A stretch of DNA of 64,000 nucleotides from Deroplatys truncata. Its lineage: Eukaryota; Arthropoda; Insecta; Mantodea; Mantidae. Location of the stretch: positions 418,819,198 through 418,883,197 of the forward strand of contig CM060990.1 of the NCBI GenBank assembly GCA_030765065.1. Reading direction: 5' to 3'. Made by a program: the position numbers and the translations under genes. Positions 58,441 to 64,000 of this stretch are shown here, one piece after another. Position 1 is the stretch's first letter. The number at the start of each line of letters is the position of its first letter. The notes beneath the pieces are model-generated. The model ran no database searches. It was given only the letters and a program-made list of their open reading frames with translations, and was not told the DNA's origin.

Positions 58441-59676
58441 CACTACGTGACCAAAAGTATCCGGACACCCGGCTGAAAATGACGTATAAGCTCGTGGCGC
58501 CCTCCATCCGTAATGCTGGAAGTCAATATGGTGTTGGCCCACACTTAGCCTTGATGACAGCGCTCACTCTCGCAGGCATACTTTCAATCAGGTGCTGGAA
58601 GGTTTCTTGGGGAATGGCAGCCCATTCTTCACAGAGTGCGGAACTGAGGAGAGGTATCCATGTAGGTCGGTGAGGCATGGCACGAAGTCGGCGTTCCAAA
58701 ACACCCAAAGGTGTTCTATAGGATTCAAGTCAGGACTCTGTGCAGGCCAGTCCATTACAGGGATGTTATTGTCGTGTAACCACTCCGCCACAGCCCGTGC
58801 AGTATGAACAGCTGCTCGATCGTGTTGAAAGATGCAATCACCACCCCCGAATTGCTCTTCAACAGTAGGAAGCAAGAAGGTGCTTAAAATATCAATGTAG
58901 GTCTGCGCTGTGATCGTGCCACGCAAAATAACAAGGGGTGCAAGCCCCCTCCAGGAAAAACACGACCACACCACCACCTCCGAATTTCACTGTTGGCACT
59001 ACATACACTGGCAGATGACGTTCACCGGGCATTCGCTATATCCACACCCTGCCATCGGATCGCCACATTGTGTACCGTGATTCGTCACTCCACACGTTTT
59101 GCCACTGTTCAATCGTGTAATGTTGACGCTCCTTACACCAAGCGAGGCGTCGTTTGGCATTTTTCTGCGTGATGTGTGGCTTATGAGCAGCCGCTCGACC
59201 TTGGAATCCAAGATTTCTAACCTCACGCCTAAATGTCATAGTACCTGGAGTGGATCCTGATGCAGTTTGGAATTCCTGTGTGATGGTCTGGATAGATGTC
59301 TGCCTATTACTCTTTACGACCCTCTTCAAATGTCGGCGGTCTCTGTCAGTCAACAGAAGAGGTCGGCCTGTACGCTTTTGAGCTGTACATGTCCCTTCAC
59401 GTTTCCACTTCACTATCACATCAGAAACAGTGGACCTAGGGATGTTTAGGAGTGTGGAAATCTCGCGTACAGACTTCTGACGCAAGTGACACCCAATCAC
59501 CTGACCACGTTCGAAGTCCGTGAGTTCCACGGAGCGTCCCATTCTGCTGTTTCACGATGTCTAATGACTACTGAGGTCACGGATAATGAGTACCAGGCAG
59601 TAGGTGGCAGCACAATGCACCTAAGAGGAAAAACGTATGTTTGTGGGGGTGTCCGGATACTTCTGATCACATAGTG
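58441..59676 (-). mobile_element. Tc1 transposon
   Basis: The ends match as imperfect inverted repeats: left CACTACGTGACCAAAAGTAT, right (reverse complement) CACTATGTGATCAGAAGTAT, both continuing CCGGACACCC. TA follows the right end (59677-59678). On the left the expected TA is TT. 1,236 bp, inserted antisense into an older transposase gene. Confidence 0.9.
58523..59542 (-). pseudogene. Tc1-type DD34E transposase
   Basis: Starts at 59542 (MGRSVELTDFERGQVIGCH), the usual Tc1 start. Two helix-turn-helix blocks (residues 10-50 and 65-110) are joined by the GRPLLLT GRPR-like hook. The catalytic residues are D153 (VWSDESRY), the D in FQHDRAAVHT and the E in SPDLNPIEHLW. Exactly 34 residues separate the last two, the Tc1 signature. 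Breaks: TAG near 59036, a frameshift near 58970 and another near 58705, after which the C-terminus is read to a stop at 58523. Length matches full Tc1 transposases (about 340 residues). Confidence 0.9.
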
Positions 59677-59990
59677 TATCTACTACAGTGGGGCCATTTG
59701 CCATGCCTGCTCAACTGAATGAATGTGTTTATGGTGCTTTTCTTGCGTAAGTGCTTCCAGAGCTACTTGATATCCCGGTTAGTATTCGGAGAAACCTGAT
59801 GTTTGAACACGACGGTGCACCCGCACATTTCGGAATATTATTATCGTCAGATACGGAGAGCAGGTGCAGTTGTTCGGTCGGCACGTTCGCCTGATATGAT
59901 TCCAATTGAATTTTGTGTTTGGGGTCATATTAAAACAATTTTTATGAAACATTAGTGGATACATTAGAAGAATTAGTTGCTAGAATTATT

Positions 59991-61080
59991 CTTGCTTTTG
60001 ACGATCTAACCATAAGATATTAACATGAGAAATAAAATGTGTATCTTGAATTTTTTGTGAATAAACTGTGAAATCCTCTTCATTCGGAAGGAATTTTCTA
60101 TAATTTTGAATAACGAGTAAACCATAACAAACAAACAAAAGCCTACTACACAAAGCTGTGGACTTCTTTAAACACATAATTGGTTTAAGATAACTTTTTA
60201 GTGGCATCAGCTATTTTTTTTCGAGACATTCGACAGTACTGGTTTGAATGTTTTCAACACTTTGTCATTTTCTTTAAGTTATGTTGCTATTCAGTTGTTT
60301 CTCGTAATATTGAGAAAGTACGGAATTTCAAGGCCAGCATATATCGACTAGCATTTAAACAAATGTCGACTCCGATTCATCTATTCCCCTTGTGCCTAGT
60401 GAATTGTGTAATGAAACTATTTCTGCAAAGATTTATTTGATTAATATGAAATAGAATGAATAGTAAACTTTCCTAACAATAATATGTAGAAGCTGCATAA
60501 AAATAAACCAAAGTGTGTAGAGAAAGTCATATGAATATAGCATATCCGATTTTTTTTTGTAGTGGTGATGCAAAGGAACGTAATTTCAAAGCCAAGACAT
60601 AGCGATGCATTTGACTATCGCTAAGCCGACTGCATTCCTCTTTTATGATTCATCTATTCCCCTTGTGCCTAGTGAATTGTGTAATGAAACTATTTCTGCA
60701 AAGATTTATTTGATTAATATGAAATAGAATGAATAGTAAACTTTCCTAACAGTAATATGTAGAAGCTGCATAAAAATAAACCAAAGTGTGTAGAGAAAGT
60801 CATATGAATATAGCACATCCGATTTTTTTTGTAGTGGTGATGCAAAGGAACGTAATTTCAAAGCCAAGACATAGCGATGCATTTGACTATCGCTAAGCCG
60901 ACTGCATTCCTCTTTTATGTACCTGCAACGAAACGTGTAATAAAACCATTTCTGAAAATGTTGATCTCGATTAACATGAATCAGATAGAAGAATAAGCCT
61001 TTTTAAGACTAGTTTGTATAAGAGTGGGTAGAGAAGGGCATATGAATGTAACACATCAGATTTGTGATTTAAATGCTTGA
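59991..61080 (+). repeat. Repeat family R, copy 5 with internal duplication
   Basis: TGTATCTTGAATTTTTTGTG, CTTCATTCGGAAGGAATTTT, TTCAGTTGTTTCTCG and AAGGCCAGCATAT match copy 2 (10.1-10.4 kb) in order. The head with hairpin is missing. The distal half is duplicated (60374-60918) and then continues to about 61080. Confidence 0.75.
60374..60918. repeat. Recent 272-bp tandem duplication
   Basis: 60374-60645 and 60646-60918 are almost identical: I find only a few single-base differences (for example AACAATAATATG versus AACAGTAATATG) and one base in a T run. It is therefore much younger than the family R copy around it. Confidence 0.9.
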
Positions 61081-61986
61081 CACTTTCAGGAGATCTTCAG
61101 ATAATAAGGATTTAAGCATTCTTATGCTATTATTGAAATATTTAATAGTTCGTTTGCAATTAAATACTTCTCATAGCACAAGTTGGCAAAACTGAAAAGA
61201 TAACACATACCAAAAACAGTACAGGGGAAGACAGCCATCTCCTCTCGTATCATGCGACGACAGTAGCACTCTGGTGGCGGGACCTGGTTGATTGTATTAG
61301 TTTGTGGTATTAAATGCTTGATAAATGCGTGTTTTATGTCAATTTCTCTGATTTATATCCTTCAGAAGATAATAATTGTGTACTTAATGACGCGTAAAAC
61401 ATGTCTGAAAAATCTGTGCAGTTTTCGGGTATAACCACTACGAAGTAGAAAAGAATTCACGGTCATTATTTCGATTTCCAAAGGATAAAAAACTAAGTAC
61501 CTAAGTAGTAGGGAAATGGGGTTTCTGGCTCACTTAATATGCATGGAATGCAATTAATATGCTAATTAGCCCCGCCCCCTCCCCTCCCCCACCCCCACCC
61601 CCAGCTCCTTGGTAGTTTTACTTGCAGCTGCGGTCGTAAATCTTGTTGAGTACAATGGAGGCTTGACAGTTAAGCAATTAAAGCTGTCAATCAACTGTCA
61701 AAACAAACAAAGGGGTCATAAATTTAAGGTTCTGTAACAAAGGCGAGATGTTTTTCCTACCCATCCCACATCAGGCCACTTCTGCACCTGGTCAGTTACC
61801 CACCCCCACTTCCATTGTGTGTCGAACACGTGGCATACTCGTTCCACTAGCTTTTAACAAAAGAACAATGCTTACCCTTCAGCTGTCAAAATGAACAAAG
61901 CCCATGATGAATTAGGGTTGTGACAAAGAGAACCTAAGCCAGTTAACAGAGAAACAAGTTCTATTGTCCGGTGCAAGCATTCTTTA
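61081..61986. other. No gene; pyrimidine and C-rich tract
   Basis: A C-rich tract (CCCCTCCCCCACCCCCACCC) lies near 61570-61605. TTAACAAAAGAA and CCATTGTGTG phrases hint that the tandem repeat that follows extends here in degenerate form. Confidence 0.45.
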
Positions 61987-62276
61987 GAAAGACCATCTGG
62001 CATACTCATCCCACAACCCAATAACAAAGACTGACCCTTTCCATTGTGTAAGAGATTCTATTGTGTGTGCCTTTCTATTGTCCTGGGCAAGGCTAGTTTA
62101 GAAAGACACCTGCAGCGTTCCCATCCCACAACCCAATAACAAAGCCTGACCCTTTCCATTGTGTAAGAGATTCTATTGTGTGTGCCTTTCTATTGTCCTG
62201 GGCAAGGCTAGTTTAGAAAGACACCTGCGGCGTTCCCATCCCGCTACTCCATAACAAGGCCTGACCTTTTCCATTG
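61987..62276. repeat. Tandem repeat of about 115 bp, 2.5 copies
   Basis: Units start GAAAGAC at 61987, 62101 and 62216 and contain CCCATCCCACAACCC, CTGACCCTTTCCATTGTG and CTATTGTCCTGGGCAAGG. The second and third are nearly identical where they overlap. A related but more divergent copy may precede 61987. Confidence 0.88.
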
Positions 62277-62639
62277 TTTGACCACCTGCTAGTTAACAAA
62301 AGAATTCGAGGGTTGCTTTATACTCGTCCTGTCCTTGTTTGTGTGAAAGAGAGAGAAACTTGTTTACCAACTCTGCGTAACAACGTCAGGTCGGCCATCA
62401 TGATTTTGCCTGAGGGAGTTCTCTCCGATGTTTTACGACATCCTACGAATATATCCGAGCATAGTTAACAAGCATTCTGTTTCAGCCAACGACTCCGAAA
62501 AAGCGCCTAATATACATTTCATTACGTGCATTAAACCTCTGAGTGATATCCATAGATCGGTGTTCGATTCTTACTGTAATCAAAAGTTTATTGCTAATGA
62601 GAAATTAATGATCGATATTATATCATTACCCTAATTAAT
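62277..62639. other. Non-coding gap between two tandem arrays
   Basis: Two short ORFs (62274-62468 and 62428-62634) without family resemblance. Confidence 0.4.
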
Positions 62640-63290
62640 AAAAGTGCGTTCAGAGAATTCTAGCTCGACTCTTACCAAGTGAAACTCTAATGCGTAATAA
62701 CAATTAAACTATGCACCACCAGATTAAAAAAATGTATTTATCAAATATAATTTAATTTTTTATATATCATTACCCTAATTAATGAAAGGTGTTCAGGGAG
62801 TCCTAGATCGAATCTGCGAAACTCTAATGCGCAATAACTATTAAACTATGCACGACCGGATTAAAATGTATTTAACAAATATAATTTAATTTTTATATAT
62901 CATTACAATAATTAATAAAAAGGGTGTTCAGAGGGTCCTAGATCGAATCTGCGAAACTCTAATGCTCAATAACTATTAAACTATGTAAGGTCAGATTAAA
63001 ATGCATTTAACAAATATAATTTAATTAATGAAACGGTGTTCAGGGGGATCCTAGATCGAATCTGCGAATCTTTAATGCTTAATAAACATTAAACTATGTG
63101 AGTATTGCGCGGTCAGATTAAAACGTGTTTCACAAATATAATTTAATATACACGACATTACGCTGTTTAACGAACTGTATTCTTAGGAACCAGAGGTCCA
63201 TAGTTCGAATCCTGCCCTGCGAAACGCTATAATAACTATTAAGTTATTGAAGCAGCGGGCGGTCGGATTAAAATTGCATTTAACAACTAT
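62640..63290. repeat. Satellite-like array of about 135 bp, five copies
   Basis: CGAAACTCTAATGC-type motifs recur at 62681, 62818, 62953, 63066 and 63221, with AACTATTAAACTATG, GATTAAAATG and AAATATAATTTAATT in the same order. The middle copies are most alike. Every unit holds TAGATCGAATCTGCG or a variant, and the last reads TAGTTCGAATCCTGCC, a B-box-like sequence. Confidence 0.88.
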
Positions 63291-63419
63291 AATTATTTAT
63301 ATTAAACCCTGATGCACACCTAGATATCCCGAAGCCTAGACAACATTCTTTCTTCTTCTCCTCTCTTTTTCTTTCTATCTATCTCTTTCTTTCTCCACGA
63401 CTTGTACACATTCAGGCGT

Positions 63420-63785
63420 TCACATATACATGAGCACTTGTACACACATCAGCAAACATACACAGGTGCACGCATGCACACACACGCACACACGCACACA
63501 CGTACATTCAAGTACACACACACGCACACACGCAAGCACATACATACCCCTGCACATACATACAATAGTACACACGCGCATTCACGCACCTCATGCGTAT
63601 ACATACATACACCAGTACACACACGCATTCACGCACCTCATGCGTATACATACATACACCAGTGCTCTTACACTCACACATACATATACATGGACACACA
63701 CACACATGTGCAAGCACATATGCCTGTTCACTTACACCCAACAGCACCAATCCACACACGCACACACCAACTCACGCGCATGTCC
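63420..63785. repeat. CA-rich simple repeat region
   Basis: Interrupted CA, CACG and CATA runs. A unit of about 60 bp (GCATTCACGCACCTCATGCG) is repeated at about 63578 and 63624. The long overlapping ORFs on both strands come from simple composition. Confidence 0.92.
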
Positions 63786-64000
63786 TGAATGAAAAGAGAC
63801 AAAATGATGCAATAAAAACTAATTATAGCTCGGGATGCAAGGCTCCATTTACGATTTGCTCGAAACCGGTCTTGATGAATGGGTTCGAATCCTAGGAGGG
63901 ATTACAAATTCATCTTCTAATAACTCCAAAACTAATTAAAATAAAAACAGTAAATAAACGTTATTACTTTTATGTCATTAGTTCCTTTCTTGAGCATGTA
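63786..64000. other. Nothing recognised
   Basis: A B-box-like GGGTTCGAATCCT near 63880 may mark another SINE, but no A box is seen. Confidence 0.4.

Larger units (their letters stand above)
57829..59990 (+). pseudogene. Older mariner-like transposase gene, split by a Tc1 element
   Basis: Starts at ATG 57829 (MHRYTNIAFADM). It shows YEEQHPRCHIPCHTTFSRL, a helix-turn-helix block with NFEDEVLQRFENNP, YEKTPFHIQKV, then IWSDTNPKAVENV near 58350. After the Tc1 insertion (58441-59676) it continues with FEHDGAPAHFGILL (second catalytic D, about 59795) and ARSPDMIPIEFCVWGHIK (about 59885), in which glutamate stands where the mariner at 45.4 kb has aspartate. Frameshifts and stops occur throughout. 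A fragment of the same family lies at 30.9 kb. Its TIRs were not found. Confidence 0.8.

Noticed and set aside
63402..63895. Three overlapping His/Thr-rich or Cys/Val-rich ORFs of 85-128 codons
   Set aside because: They arise from CA-rich simple repeats read in several frames on both strands.

Overview
This is intron-rich or intergenic eukaryotic DNA from an animal, most likely a large-genome arthropod, probably an insect. The basis is the mix of mobile elements: I-like non-LTR retrotransposons with RNase H, hAT and several Tc1/mariner elements, many tRNA-derived SINEs, and a TIR element carrying a protein-primed-type family B DNA polymerase. The DNA is AT-rich and has many microsatellites. 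The species cannot be told from the sequence. I see no intact host gene. The only host-like coding signal is one candidate 76-bp exon near position 1100.

Layout. 0.5-0.9 kb: a palindromic MITE. 2.0-7.9 kb: a full-length but decayed I-like retrotransposon with an 11-bp target duplication. 8.1-8.9 kb: a cluster of tRNA-derived SINEs. 9.2-10.6 kb: two copies of an unnamed non-coding repeat family (here called R). 11.1-13.4 kb: an IS630/Tc1/mariner-superfamily transposon with TIRs. 16.9-18.6 kb: a non-autonomous TIR element. 19.5-21.6 kb: a hAT element with an exact 8-bp target duplication. 22.5-22.9 kb: the 3' end of an I-like element. 27.9-30.6 kb: an internally deleted I-like element that keeps ORF1. 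31 and 35.6 kb: fragments of two transposase families that also occur elsewhere in the window.

36.9-44.9 kb holds the most interesting object. It is an 8,084-bp element with long inverted repeats, a perfect 6-bp target duplication (TATGAG), two kinds of tandem repeat inside its inverted repeats, and one long broken gene. That gene encodes C2HC zinc fingers, a 3'-5' exonuclease, an endonuclease VII-like module and a family B DNA polymerase. The element looks Polinton/Maverick-related but shows no integrase, capsid, ATPase or protease. It landed inside the zinc-finger end of an I-like retrotransposon ORF2, whose frame resumes on the other side. A mariner element (45.3-46.7 kb) sits in the RNase H part of the same retrotransposon.

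47-64 kb is further repeat territory: a SINE, a jockey-like fragment, an RT fragment, a ten-copy array of about 117 bp belonging to family R, a SINE with a 9-bp target duplication inside R, a Tc1 element nested in an older transposase gene, a recent 272-bp tandem duplication, and two satellite-like arrays next to a CA-rich tract.

Nothing in the window forms an operon or pathway. The genes relate to each other as successive layers of insertion, and all the element genes are broken by stops or frameshifts.
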